64,000 bases of DNA from CAVVYW01 sp963752605 (GTDB lineage: Bacteria; Actinomycetota; Thermoleophilia; Solirubrobacterales; 70-9), in NCBI GenBank assembly GCA_963752605.1, contig CAVVYW010000005.1, forward strand, positions 682,001 to 746,000. Direction: 5' to 3'. Under the pieces are notes generated by a model. The model had not been told where the DNA came from, did no database searches, and saw only the letters and a program-made list of their open reading frames with translations. Made by a program: the position numbers and the translations under genes. Position 1 is the first letter of the stretch. Each line of letters begins with the position of its first letter. This document shows, one piece after another, positions 1-8,061 of the stretch.

Positions 1-428
1 GGGATGTCGAGGCGCGCCAGGGCCATCACGCAGCCCGGGATCGTCTTGTCGCAGCCGGAGAGCGCCACCACCGCGTCGAACTGATAACCGCGTCCGGTGA
101 GCTCGATCGAGTCCGCGATGACCTCGCGGCTGACCAGCGAGGTCTTCATGCCCTCGGTCCCCATGGTGATCCCGTCGGAGATCGCGATCGAGTTGAACTC
201 CATCGGCGTCCCCCCCGCCTCGCGCACGCCCTCCTTGACCGCCGCCGCGAGACCGCGCAGGTGGTAGTTGCAGGGCATCGCCTCGATCCAGGTGTTGGCG
301 ATCCCGACGGTCGGGCGGCTGAGGTCATCGTCGTCGAACCCGATTCCCTTCATGTAGGCGCGGGCGAACGCCCGCTCAGGGCCGTCGAAGACGACGCTGC
401 TGCGAGGCCGGTTGTTGCCCTTGCTCAC
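1..428 (-). CDS. ilvD: Dihydroxy-acid dehydratase, N-terminal part (runs off the left edge)
   Basis: Converts 2,3-dihydroxy-isovalerate and its methylvalerate homologue to the 2-keto acids in valine/isoleucine synthesis, using an iron-sulfur cluster. Only about 142 N-terminal residues of a family that is usually about 560 long are present. Visible family motifs are PCNYH with a probable cluster Cys53, a metal-region SDGIT near residue 84, and SGCDKTIPG with Cys126. The GTG start at 428 overlaps the stop of the preceding gene by four bases (GTGA), so translation is probably coupled to it. The product is secure; the C-terminal half lies outside the window. Confidence 0.95.
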   Translation of the reverse strand, partial: MSKGNNRPRSSVVFDGPERAFARAYMKGIGFDDDDLSRPTVGIANTWIEAMPCNYHLRGLAAAVKEGVREAGGTPMEFNSIAISDGITMGTEGMKTSLVSREVIADSIELTGRGYQFDAVVALSGCDKTIPGCVMALARLDI

Positions 429-952
429 GCCGCCACCTCCCCCATCCGGGATCGTCTCCACTCGTCGAGAGAGCGGAGATCGCGGCGCACCATCGCCGGA
501 TCCAGCTGGCGGCCCGGGAGGTGCATGTTGGCGGCGTCGATCAGGCGCCGCTCGTCCGCCAGCAGCGCCATCCACTTGGCGAGCACGTCGTCGGCGTCTG
601 GGAGCCACTCGCCGGCCATCGGCTCGGAGCCGTCCGGGAACCGGACGCAGTACTCGCTCAGGAGCTCGCCCGACTCGGCGTCGTAGGCGACGATCGGCCG
701 GTGCGGGTAGATGAGGAATCCGTACTCGCCCCCCTCGACGGAGACGAAGCCGAGGCGCTCGTACATCGAGGCGACGTCTGAGCCGGCGGCGTCGCGAAGG
801 AGCTGCCGCGCCCGCCGCTCCGCCCGGGCGTCGCGCTCCGGGTCGCGTTCGAAGCTAGCGGGCATCTCACGGGCTCCTGCCCGCTGCCTCGCGAGCACCG
901 GCAGCGAGGCCGCCGCGGCCGCGATCGCGATCACGACGAGTAGCCCCTCCAT
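425..952 (-). CDS. Unknown protein with one N-terminal membrane helix
   Basis: I do not recognise this 175-residue protein. Residues 1-20 form a hydrophobic Ala/Ile/Val helix (membrane anchor or uncleaved signal), followed by a charged Arg/Glu stretch and a mixed domain containing YERLGF and FLIYPHRPIVAYD. The ATG at 952 is chosen because it sits in a TGATG junction with the upstream gene; a longer frame would run into that gene. It lies between an 87-residue unknown and ilvD with overlapping ends, so the three are probably co-transcribed. No function is inferred beyond possible membrane association. Confidence 0.7.
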   Translation of the reverse strand: MEGLLVVIAIAAAAASLPVLARQRAGAREMPASFERDPERDARAERRARQLLRDAAGSDVASMYERLGFVSVEGGEYGFLIYPHRPIVAYDAESGELLSEYCVRFPDGSEPMAGEWLPDADDVLAKWMALLADERRLIDAANMHLPGRQLDPAMVRRDLRSLDEWRRSRMGEVAA

Positions 953-1215
953 CACCGAGTGGCCGCCGCCGAGCCCCCGGCGGCGGGCGGGAAGAAGATC
1001 ACGCGATCGGCGCCCGAGGGGATCTCGGAGAAGTCGCGGACCATGGTCGCCTCTCGCTGCCCGGCGCGGCCCTCGACGGGGACCGCGGCCCACATGCCCA
1101 GCTCGAGCTGCCGCCTGAACTCCTCGACCAGGCGCTCCTCGTCCTCGGCGACATCGGGGTCGCCCTCCGCGAGCAGAACGTCGCCGCGACCGGGCGTCAT
1201 GCGGACCAGCTTCAT
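952..1215 (-). CDS. Small unknown protein, first gene of the ilvD unit
   Basis: This is an 87-residue soluble, acidic protein that I do not recognise. The middle is helical and Glu-rich (VAEDEERLVEEFRRQLELG). The C-terminal half has VRDFSEIPSGADRVIFFPP and ends in a Gly/Ala tail. The ATG at 1215 was chosen because CATAAT, a good -10 box, lies six bases upstream and there is no Shine-Dalgarno sequence. The stop overlaps the next gene by one base (TGATG). It could be a partner of the next membrane-anchored protein; this is inferred only from the overlap. Confidence 0.65.
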   Translation of the reverse strand: MKLVRMTPGRGDVLLAEGDPDVAEDEERLVEEFRRQLELGMWAAVPVEGRAGQREATMVRDFSEIPSGADRVIFFPPAAGGSAAATR

Positions 1216-1221
1216 GCGCCG

Positions 1222-1227
1222 ATTATG
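1222..1227 (-). promoter_or_regulatory. -10 box CATAAT for the small gene at 1215
   Basis: CATAAT on the minus strand matches the sigma-A -10 consensus at five of six bases and lies six bases before the ATG. The transcript would therefore be leaderless or nearly so. No convincing -35 is visible. Confidence 0.5.
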
Positions 1228-1258
1228 GCCCCTCGCGGTTCCCGGCACCGGCAGGGGC

Positions 1259-2062
1259 TCAGCCGCGGCGCTCGCGAATTCCGAGGACGTCCACGGGCCC
1301 TGTGCCCTCGCCGAGTTCCCGAAGCCCATGGGCCACCGCGTCGCCGGCGATCGCGCGCGCCGCCCGCGCGGCCTCGAGCGGGCTGTCGCCCAGCGCCAGG
1401 CGTGCGGCCAGCGCGGAGGAGTGCGTGCAACCGGAGCCGTGGGATGCCCCGTCGGGGTGCACCCGGCCCTCGATCGGCGCCAGCATCTCGCCGTCGAAGA
1501 AGAGGTCCACGCCCTCCGAGCTGTGGCCGCCCGTCACCACGACGGCGCTCGGCCCGAGCCCGAGGACCCCCCGCGCCAGCTCCTCGTGGGAGGCCGAATC
1601 GCTCAGGCCCGTGAGGGCGCGCGCCTCGGGCAGGTTCGGGGTGGCCACGGTCGCCAGCGGTAGAACCCGCTCGATCAGCGCGCTCCTCGCGGCCGGCTCC
1701 AGGAGCATGGCGCCGCTCTCGGCGACCATCACCGGATCCACGACGACCGGCGTGCCCTCGAGCTCGCCGATCGCTTCCACCACCGCGGCGATGGTGTCCT
1801 CGTCGCCGAGCATCCCGACCTTGACCGCGTCGATCCCGAGATCGTCCGCGACCGCGCGGACCTGGTCGAGGATCATCTCGGGGGGCACCGGGTGGATCGA
1901 GTCGACGCCGACCGTGTTCTGGGCGGTGAGCGCGACGATCGCCGAGGTCCCGTGAACGCCGCACCGCGCGAAGGCCTTCAGATCGGCCTGGATGCCGGCG
2001 CCCCCACCGGAGTCCGAGCCGGCGATGGTGATCGCCACGGGGATGCGGTCCTCGCCCGCCAT
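1259..2062 (-). CDS. thiD: Hydroxymethylpyrimidine / phosphomethylpyrimidine kinase
   Basis: Phosphorylates HMP and then HMP-phosphate to HMP-pyrophosphate for thiamine synthesis. At 267 residues it has the normal length. The substrate loop is seen at residues 14-27 (AGSDSGGGAGIQAD), and the ribokinase-fold anion-hole motif appears as GSGCTHSSA near residue 215. The ATG at 2062 lies just after the dprA stop (2073), so it is probably read from the dprA transcript. No other thi gene is in the window and no TPP riboswitch fits in the ten-base gap. Confidence 0.94.
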   Translation of the reverse strand: MAGEDRIPVAITIAGSDSGGGAGIQADLKAFARCGVHGTSAIVALTAQNTVGVDSIHPVPPEMILDQVRAVADDLGIDAVKVGMLGDEDTIAAVVEAIGELEGTPVVVDPVMVAESGAMLLEPAARSALIERVLPLATVATPNLPEARALTGLSDSASHEELARGVLGLGPSAVVVTGGHSSEGVDLFFDGEMLAPIEGRVHPDGASHGSGCTHSSALAARLALGDSPLEAARAARAIAGDAVAHGLRELGEGTGPVDVLGIRERRG

Positions 2063-2072
2063 GTGGTGAAGG

Positions 2073-3215
2073 CTAGTCAGCGTCGGGCTGGGCCATTCGC
2101 GAGCGCTGATAGAAGCCGCTCGAGTCACGCTTGAGGTAACCCGCCAGCTCGAGGCGAGTGAGCGCCGAGGCGGCTTCCCCTGCCGAAATGTCAAAGGCGC
2201 TCGCAACGGCGTCGGCTCCGGTGGCTCCGAGCTCCACCATGTCCAGGACCGAGCGCAGGTCTTCGTCGAGGGCGGAGCCGCGCAACGCCTCGGTCACGCG
2301 CTTTCGGTCGAGAATCCCCACTCCCAGCAGCGAGTCGAGGACGTCCTGTCCGTTCCGAATCACATGTGCGCCGTCGCGAAGCAGTGAGTTGACGCCTGCG
2401 GCTGGCGAGGTTCCCACCTGGCCGGGCACGGCGCCGACCTCGCGGCCGAGGTCGGAGGCCATCCCGGCGGTGATGAGGGATCCGGAGCGCTCGCGAGCCT
2501 CAACCACCACGGTCATCGCTCCAAGCGCGGCCATGATCCGGTTCCGGGCGGGGAAGGTCCATCGCCGCGGCGGCGTTCCCGGCGGCAGCTCACTCAGGAC
2601 CAAGCCGCGCTCGACGATCTCCTGGTACAGCCTTCGCATCCTGGCCGGGTGCGGTTCATCCGGGCCGCCGCCGAGAACCGCCACGGTGAGCCCGCCTGCG
2701 TTCAGTGCGCCACGGTGCGCGCACGAATCGATCCCCAACGCCATCCCGCTGACGACCGCGAGACCGGCCGCGCCGGTCTCTTGCGCGATCGCGGTCGCCA
2801 TGTCGCGGCCGTACATGCTGGGACGGCGCGCGCCTACGATGGTGCCGGCGCGGTCAGCTGAGAGCTCGCCAAGCAGCAGCCGGTCGCCCCTGCCGAAGAG
2901 AACCGCCGGGGCCTCCTTCCCGCAATCCAGAACGGCGGCCGGGTAGCTCGCGTCGTGACGGCATATGGCCCAGGACCGTGCGTCCGAGATCGCTTTCCAC
3001 AGCGTCTCCGGGTCGCGGGCGGCGGCCTCATCGAGGGCTGAGCGCGCCTCCGACCGGGCAAGGGCGACGGCCAGCTCTCGATCCGGGAGTCCGAGGAGCT
3101 CACTTGCCCTGCTCCCCGGGCTGTCGTTGACGGCCGTCTCGATGTGCCCGGAGAGCGAGGCGACGAGCCAGGCGCGCCTGAGACAGGCATCACAGGCCCC
3201 GCGTTCGGTGCTCAC
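2073..3215 (-). CDS. dprA: DNA processing protein DprA
   Basis: Loads RecA on incoming single-stranded DNA during natural transformation. The Rossmann-like core shows GTIVGARRPSMYG (124-136), SGMALGIDSCAHRGAL (156-171), FPARNRI (221-227) and GSLITA (245-250). A winged-helix-like C-terminal region follows from about residue 310. The N terminus has an extra CDACLRR segment with two cysteines before the SAM-like region. The start overlaps the stop of comM by four bases, so both competence-type genes form one unit, as in many genomes with the comM-dprA order. The product is secure; whether the cell is transformable is unknown. Confidence 0.94.
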   Translation of the reverse strand: MSTERGACDACLRRAWLVASLSGHIETAVNDSPGSRASELLGLPDRELAVALARSEARSALDEAAARDPETLWKAISDARSWAICRHDASYPAAVLDCGKEAPAVLFGRGDRLLLGELSADRAGTIVGARRPSMYGRDMATAIAQETGAAGLAVVSGMALGIDSCAHRGALNAGGLTVAVLGGGPDEPHPARMRRLYQEIVERGLVLSELPPGTPPRRWTFPARNRIMAALGAMTVVVEARERSGSLITAGMASDLGREVGAVPGQVGTSPAAGVNSLLRDGAHVIRNGQDVLDSLLGVGILDRKRVTEALRGSALDEDLRSVLDMVELGATGADAVASAFDISAGEAASALTRLELAGYLKRDSSGFYQRSRMAQPDAD

Positions 3216-4705
3216 GATTCGAACTGCCGCCGTAGCGAGATCGCATGCTCCACGTGCTTGGGCCGGATCTGCTGCTCCTCATCCAGATCGGCGATCGTCC
3301 TCGCCACGGCGATGGCTCGATCCCAACCACGACCGCTGAGCCCCAGCCGCTTGTGGCTCTCCTTGAGCAGCGCCTCGGATTCCGTTTCCAGGCGACAGTG
3401 GCGGCGCAGCTCCGCCGGTGTCATCTCGGAGTTGGCCCGGCCGGGCCCGAGCCGCTGCTCCTGTCGTGCCCGCGCCCCCACCACGCGCTCAAGCACGGGC
3501 TCGGAGCTCTCTGGTTCCTCCGCCGCGGCGAGGGCCTCCGCGTCGGGGCGGTTGACCGTCACCTGGAGGTCGATGCGGTCCGACAATGCTCCGCTCAGCT
3601 TCGCGCGGTAGCGAGTGACCGCCCCGGGGTGGCAATCGCACTCGCCCGAGTCCGGCCCGTGCCCGCACGGGCACGGGTTCGAGGCGGCGACCAGCATGAA
3701 CCGACAGGGCAGCGAGATCGCCCGGCCGCCCCGGGACAGGGTCACCGAGCCGTCCTCGAGCGGCGCGCGCAACGCCTCGAGGGCTTCCCGGCGAAACTCG
3801 CCGAGCTCGTCGAGGAAGAGGACGCCGCGGTGAGCGCGCGTCACCTCGCCGGGCCGCGGCGGCATACCGCCCCCGACCAGGGCACGGCCGGAGACCGTGT
3901 GGTGCGGCGCGCGGAACGGCCGCCGGATCCTCGGGACACCATTCTCCCCGCAGGCGCTTGCAATCCGCGTGACCTCGAGCAGCTCCTCGCCGTCCAGGGG
4001 CGGCAGCAATGACGGCAGCCTCTTTGCGGCCAGGGTCTTCCCGCCTCCGGGCGGACCGACCAGAAGGAGGCTGTGGGCGCCGGCGGCTGCGATCTCCAGG
4101 GCTTTACGCAGCGCCGGCTGGCCCCGGAGGTCGGAGAGGTCGGGCAGCTCGGTCCGGTCCGACTCCGGGTGCGGTGACGGCGCGACCGCCTCGATCGTCC
4201 CCTCCCCCAGCTCGCGAAGCCGTGAGACGTGTTCGATCGGCACCACGTCGAGACCACCGACCAGGGCTGCCTGCGCCGCGTCCTGCGGCGCCACCGCGAT
4301 GCCGCGCATCCCCCATCCCCTCGCGCCCTCGGCCATCGCCAGCGCCCCCGGGACCCGGCGGATCGAGCCATCGAGCGCAAGCTCGCCGGCGAGCGCGTAG
4401 CGCTCGAGCGGACTGGGCGTGAGCTGGCCGGAGGCGACCAGCAGTCCCGCGGCGATCGCAAGATCGAAGCCGGGGCCCGCTTTGCGCAGGTCCGCGGGCG
4501 CGAGGTTGGCGGTGATCCGCTTCAGCGGGAACTCGAAGCCCGAGTTGACGAGGGCCGAGCGCACTCGTTCCCGCGACTCCCGCACCGCTGTGTCGGGCAG
4601 TCCGACGATCGTGAACGCCGGCAGGCCCCGGTTGACGTCGAGCTCCACATGGACCGGCTCGGCCCCGACGCCGACCAGCGCAAAGGTGCGGGCGATCGCG
4701 AGCAC
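3212..4705 (-). CDS. comM: ComM/YifB-family Mg-chelatase-like AAA+ ATPase
   Basis: This 497-residue protein is of full family length. A Lon-protease-like N-terminal domain (about 20-120) is followed by a Mg-chelatase AAA+ core with Walker A GPPGGGKT at 217-224 and Walker B FLDELGEF near 297. The last part is the Mg-chelatase C-terminal domain. ComM is a branch-migration helicase in transformation in some bacteria. The GTG start at 4705 has TAGCGT six bases upstream and no Shine-Dalgarno sequence, suggesting a leaderless message that continues into dprA and thiD. Confidence 0.93.
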   Translation of the reverse strand: MLAIARTFALVGVGAEPVHVELDVNRGLPAFTIVGLPDTAVRESRERVRSALVNSGFEFPLKRITANLAPADLRKAGPGFDLAIAAGLLVASGQLTPSPLERYALAGELALDGSIRRVPGALAMAEGARGWGMRGIAVAPQDAAQAALVGGLDVVPIEHVSRLRELGEGTIEAVAPSPHPESDRTELPDLSDLRGQPALRKALEIAAAGAHSLLLVGPPGGGKTLAAKRLPSLLPPLDGEELLEVTRIASACGENGVPRIRRPFRAPHHTVSGRALVGGGMPPRPGEVTRAHRGVLFLDELGEFRREALEALRAPLEDGSVTLSRGGRAISLPCRFMLVAASNPCPCGHGPDSGECDCHPGAVTRYRAKLSGALSDRIDLQVTVNRPDAEALAAAEEPESSEPVLERVVGARARQEQRLGPGRANSEMTPAELRRHCRLETESEALLKESHKRLGLSGRGWDRAIAVARTIADLDEEQQIRPKHVEHAISLRRQFES

Positions 4706-4711
4706 GCTGCG

Positions 4712-4717
4712 ACGCTA
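4712..4717 (-). promoter_or_regulatory. -10-like box for comM-dprA-thiD
   Basis: TAGCGT on the minus strand lies six bases before the comM GTG. It fits the TANNNT -10 core that recurs at this distance across the window. It abuts an inverted repeat at 4717-4735. Confidence 0.45.
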
Positions 4718-4735
4718 CGCGCGGGCCCCGCGCGT
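4717..4735. repeat. Perfect 8+3+8 inverted repeat at the comM promoter
   Basis: ACGCGCGG, a three-base spacer, then CCGCGCGT. Its edge touches the comM -10 box, so it could be an operator or a hairpin. GC-rich palindromes arise easily by chance in this base composition. Confidence 0.35.
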
Positions 4736-4823
4736 GCGGTGCGCGAATCGTCAGCATGCCGTCACGAACCCGGAGCGGCTTGCGCGCACCGCGCGCTCGC
4801 GACCGCTTCAGGCTCCGCCGCCG

Positions 4824-5198
4824 GTGACCGTCGCGCGGCAGAGGCTCGGGAAGCGGGCCGAGGGGCTGGTCGCAGCCAGGCTCGCGCGCCTCGGCTGGCG
4901 GATCGTCGCGCGCAACGTCCGGACCCGCTCCGGCGAGATCGACCTGATCGGGCTCGACGGCGACACCCTCGTCTTCCTGGAGGTGAAGGCGGGGCGTATC
5001 GGGAGCGCTGCGGGTCCCGAGCGGCCGGCGCACGCCGTGGGGCCTCGCAAGCAGCTGAGGATTCGCCGCCTGGCCCGCGAGTGGCTCGCCGAGGGGAGCG
5101 CGCCCTCAGGCGTTGCCGGCTATCGCTTCGACGTCGTCGGGGTCAGCTTCCGCGGCGATCGCCTCGCGGATGTCGATCACATCCGCAACGCGTTCTAG
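4824..5198 (+). CDS. yraN: YraN-family (UPF0102) nuclease-fold protein
   Basis: This is a 124-residue member of the restriction-endonuclease-like YraN family, usually about 120 long. The PD-(D/E)XK-like signature is complete: SGEIDLIG with Glu38 and Asp40, then FLEVK with Glu53 and Lys55. The conserved end DHIRNAF is present. The cellular role of the family is not established. The GTG at 4824 is the only start that gives the family length; no ribosome site is obvious. Its last 93 bases overlap rnhB on the other strand. Confidence 0.88.
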   Translation: MTVARQRLGKRAEGLVAARLARLGWRIVARNVRTRSGEIDLIGLDGDTLVFLEVKAGRIGSAAGPERPAHAVGPRKQLRIRRLAREWLAEGSAPSGVAGYRFDVVGVSFRGDRLADVDHIRNAF

Positions 5199-5954
5199 AC
5201 CCGGTTCCTTAGCAGCCCCCACATCCGAGCCCTCGCCGGCCGCCCCCGGACGCGAAGCGGAGGAGGCGGCCGTTGACGGCGAAGCCGGATCATCCAAAAG
5301 CCCGAGCTGGCTGTACGCGATCGAAGCGAACGAGCGGCGATGGAGCGGGCAGATGCCGTTGGCGATGATCGCCTCGCGGTGCTCCGGGGTCGAGTAGCCG
5401 ACGTTCTCGGAGAAGCCCCAGTCGGTGTGGATCTCGGCCGCCCGGCGCATGTAGCGGTCCCGGGTCACCTTGGCGATGACCGAGGCAGCCGCGATCGCGG
5501 CGCTGCGGGCGTCGCCATCCACCACGGGCGTGTGCTCCAGCTCGCAGTTCGGGAGCCGGAAGCCGTCGACCAATCGGGTCGCATCGCTCTGCGCCACCGC
5601 GCTCATGCAGTCGGTCAGCGCCGCGAGGTTGGAGACATGGAGGCCGAAGCGGTCGATCGCCCGCGGCGAGCGGACCGCCACGGACACCCGGACCGCCGCC
5701 CTGATCACCTGCGGGTAGAGGGCCTCCCGTTCCTCGGGCGACTTCTGCTTGGAGTCGTCAAGCCAGGCGAGGGCGCGACGCTCGGAGCGGCCGATCCGCT
5801 CGAGGTCGATCAGCACGCCGGCCGCCAGGAGCGGCCCGGCGAGCGATCCCCGGCCCGCCTCGTCCACGCCGGCGACGAGGCGCCTGCCGAAGGAGCGGTC
5901 GAAGCGGAAGAGGCGCGCGGCGGTGGGTCGCCGCTTGCGGGATTGCTTCGCCAT
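5106..5954 (-). CDS. rnhB: Ribonuclease HII with C-terminal extension
   Basis: Removes RNA from RNA:DNA hybrids and cuts at misincorporated ribonucleotides. The acidic catalytic set is present: VDEAGRG (Asp31, Glu32), LVDG (Asp130) and KVTRDR (Asp166). The core ends near residue 220 at AYSQLGLL. A further 62 acidic, low-complexity residues follow and reach into the 3' end of convergent yraN. The ATG at 5954 gives a basic Lys/Arg N terminus typical of actinobacterial homologues. It lies downstream of lepB in the conserved rplS-lepB-rnhB order. Confidence 0.93.
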   Translation of the reverse strand: MAKQSRKRRPTAARLFRFDRSFGRRLVAGVDEAGRGSLAGPLLAAGVLIDLERIGRSERRALAWLDDSKQKSPEEREALYPQVIRAAVRVSVAVRSPRAIDRFGLHVSNLAALTDCMSAVAQSDATRLVDGFRLPNCELEHTPVVDGDARSAAIAAASVIAKVTRDRYMRRAAEIHTDWGFSENVGYSTPEHREAIIANGICPLHRRSFASIAYSQLGLLDDPASPSTAASSASRPGAAGEGSDVGAAKEPGLERVADVIDIREAIAAEADPDDVEAIAGNA

Positions 5955-6042
5955 CAGATCGCGGCGTGGCGTAATCCGGCTTCGCCACCAGATCGCGGCC
6001 ACGAGCGGCCGCCCATCACCAGTCGCTCCGGGCTTCGCCCTA

Positions 6043-6059
6043 CGCTCCGATATGGAGCG
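6043..6059 (-). terminator. Possible hairpin terminator after lepB
   Basis: A perfect six-base stem (CGCTCC/GGAGCG) with a five-base loop lies twelve bases past the lepB stop. There is no T-run, so it is only a candidate. Confidence 0.3.
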
Positions 6060-6071
6060 GCCTGGTGGCCG

Positions 6072-6684
6072 CTAGAAGACGCCGATCTTCTTCGGTGGCC
6101 AGTAGGTGGCGAAGGCTTTGCCGATGATCCAGTCCCGGGGGATCGGTCCCCAGAAGCGGCTGTCGTCGCTCTCCCCACGGTTGTCGCCCATCATGAAGTA
6201 ATGATCAGGCGGAATGGTGATCGGAGTCGGCAAATTGCACTCTCCGCCTGGGTTGCAGGGGCGGATGAAGTCCTCCTCGGCGGCCACTCCGTTCACCACT
6301 GGATGCCCGTCCTGAATGCTCAGGGTGTCCCCCGGCCCGGCCACGATCCGCTTGATGAAGTTGACTTCGGCCTTCTCGGGGGTCGGCTCCGAGCAGGCGG
6401 CGCCGGGCTGCGCGCTGCGCTCCGCACTGATTGCCTCGCTCGGCGCCCGTCGGGGGATGGAAGACGATGATGTCGCCGACCTCGGGGTCGCCGAAGCGGT
6501 AGAGGAAGCGGTTGACGAGCACCCGCTGGCCGACGTCCAGCGTCGGCTCCATCGACTCGGAGGGAATCTGGTACGGCTTGACGATGAACGCCTGGATGCC
6601 CAGCGCGAGCCCGAGGGCGAGCGCGACGATGATGACGAGCTCGGCGAGCGCGCCCTGAGTGCTGTGGGGCCTGGGGACCTTCAG
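6072..6684 (-). CDS. lepB: Signal peptidase I, interrupted by a +1 frameshift
   Basis: Cleaves signal peptides at the outer face of the membrane. The first frame gives a membrane helix (about residues 14-31), then IPSESMEPTL with nucleophile Ser44. The second frame resumes with FIKRIVAGPGD, which carries the general-base Lys, then MMGDNRGESDDSRFWG. The join is near 6418-6424, where one extra base shifts the frame. No ATG, GTG or TTG gives the membrane helix. CTG at 6684 does, overlapping the rplS stop as CTGA, with AGGAAG seven bases upstream. The gene is normally essential, so the shift is probably a sequencing error; a second lepB elsewhere is the alternative. Confidence 0.8.
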
Positions 6685-7214
6685 GTCTTTTCTTCCTGGG
6701 AGCCGTCCCCGGCTTCGCCATCAGAAGAGTCGTCCTCGGGCGACTCATCCTCCTGCTCCTCGGCCTCCGGATCGGCGGGGCTCGCCTCCGCCTCGGCCTC
6801 GCTGACCGCGACGCCCTCGGCGTCCACGGCCTCGGCCTCATCCGGCGCGAGGATCACGTCGTCCTCGATGCCCCAGCGGCGCTCGGCGACCCTCGCGCGC
6901 CTGCCGACCTTCTCGCGCAGGTAGTAGAGCTTCGCCCGCCGCACGTCGCCGCGCGCGGCGATCTCGATCTTCTCCACCTTCGGCGAGTGAACCGGGAAGC
7001 TCCGCTCGACCCCGACGCCGAACGAGTGCTTACGGACGGTGAAGGTCTCGCGGGCGCCGCTGCCCTGGCGCTTGATGACGATTCCCTCGAAGACCTGGGT
7101 GCGCCGGCGCTCGCCCTCGACCACCTGGAAGTGGACGCGCACCCGGTCGCCCGCCGCGAAGTTCGGGCGGTCCTTGATCACGCGCTGCTCGAGGCTGTCG
7201 ATGACTGTGCTCAT
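6681..7214 (-). CDS. rplS: 50S ribosomal protein L19 with long acidic tail
   Basis: Lies at the 30S-50S interface. Residues 1 to about 115 are a normal L19, including GDRVRVHFQVVEGERRRTQV and YYLREKVGRRARVAER. A tail of about 60 residues, almost only Asp, Glu, Ala and Ser, follows; common L19 proteins stop near 115. The tail is in frame up to the lepB start. The gene follows trmD after a 126-base gap that contains a terminator-like hairpin, so expression may differ from trmD. Confidence 0.95.
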   Translation of the reverse strand: MSTVIDSLEQRVIKDRPNFAAGDRVRVHFQVVEGERRRTQVFEGIVIKRQGSGARETFTVRKHSFGVGVERSFPVHSPKVEKIEIAARGDVRRAKLYYLREKVGRRARVAERRWGIEDDVILAPDEAEAVDAEGVAVSEAEAEASPADPEAEEQEDESPEDDSSDGEAGDGSQEEKT

Positions 7215-7284
7215 GGGCGTTGGCGGCGTGGTTGGAGATGATCCGCGGTGGCTCTGAGTTCCGCCTAAACGGCTCGGTGGAAGG

Positions 7285-7312
7285 AAAAAGCGCGTGCCGG
7301 GAGGCCCGCGCG
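7285..7312 (-). terminator. Hairpin plus T-run between trmD and rplS
   Basis: On the minus strand a stem formed by GCGCG/CGCGC and CGGG/CCCG with a three-base loop and a small bulge is followed by TTTTT. This is the most convincing intrinsic terminator in the window. It may end the rpsP-khpA-trmD message or attenuate reading into rplS. Confidence 0.55.
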
Positions 7313-7340
7313 CCGCCGGGATGCTAGCGGAGAAGCTCGC

Positions 7341-8015
7341 TCAGTCCGAGCGCTGACCGCCGCGCGCCCGGCTCTCGGCCAGGCGCCATTCCCGCACCTT
7401 GGCGTGATCGCCGGAGAGCAGGATCTCGGGCACGGTCCAGCCCCGGTACTCGGCCGGACGGGTGTAGTGCGGGTACTCCGGCGCCCCCTCGAGGGCCTCG
7501 CTGAACGACTCCTCCACCGCGCTCTCGGCGTCCCCCAGCGAGCCCGGCAGCTTGCGCAGCACCGCGTCGCTGACCACCATCGCCGGCAGCTCCCCGCCGG
7601 CCACCACGTACCGCCCGATCGACAGCTCCTCGTCCGCCAGATGATCGACGACCCGCTGGTCGAATCCCTCGTAGCGGCCGCAGAGCAGGGCGAGATGATC
7701 CTCGGCCGCGAGCTCGGCGGCCAGGTCCTCGTCGAAGAGGCGCCCGCCCGCCGTGAGGGCGATCCTCCGCACCCCCCCGCGATCCGAGCCGTAGGCGGCC
7801 TCGAGCGCGGCATCCACCACGTCCACCCGCATCACCATCCCCGCCCCGCCGCCGTAGGGCGCGTCGTCCACCTGCCCCGCCGTGAGCGGCGTGGTGTCCC
7901 GGTAGTTGTGAAAGCGGATCTCCGAGCCGGCGGAGAGTGCGTTGGCGACGTGCCGCTGGCCGATGAACCACTCGAAGTGCGATGGGAACAGGGTGAAGAC
8001 GTCCAACTTCATCAC
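7341..8015 (-). CDS. trmD: tRNA (guanine-37-N1)-methyltransferase
   Basis: Methylates G37 next to the anticodon to prevent frameshifting. The 224-residue protein shows the SPOUT trefoil-knot elements LLCGRYEGFDQRV and YVVAGGELPAMV, and the early DDAPYGGGAGMVM loop. Two adjacent ATGs (8015 and 8012) are possible starts. It normally follows rimM, but here khpA is directly upstream and no rimM fits in the 46-base gap. Confidence 0.95.
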   Translation of the reverse strand: MMKLDVFTLFPSHFEWFIGQRHVANALSAGSEIRFHNYRDTTPLTAGQVDDAPYGGGAGMVMRVDVVDAALEAAYGSDRGGVRRIALTAGGRLFDEDLAAELAAEDHLALLCGRYEGFDQRVVDHLADEELSIGRYVVAGGELPAMVVSDAVLRKLPGSLGDAESAVEESFSEALEGAPEYPHYTRPAEYRGWTVPEILLSGDHAKVREWRLAESRARGGQRSD

Positions 8016-8061
8016 CCGGCACGTCCTCCGCTTCGCGTCCGGGCGTGCCGGTCGGCTCCCA

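Noticed and set aside
2063..2075. TAGCCT -10 box before thiD
   Set aside because: The hexamer contains the dprA stop codon, so its presence is not independent evidence of a promoter. The same holds for the box before the kinase gene (56846-56851).
6072..6552. lepB as two separate small genes
   Set aside because: The two frames carry complementary halves of one catalytic domain (Ser in one, Lys in the other), so a single frameshifted gene fits better.
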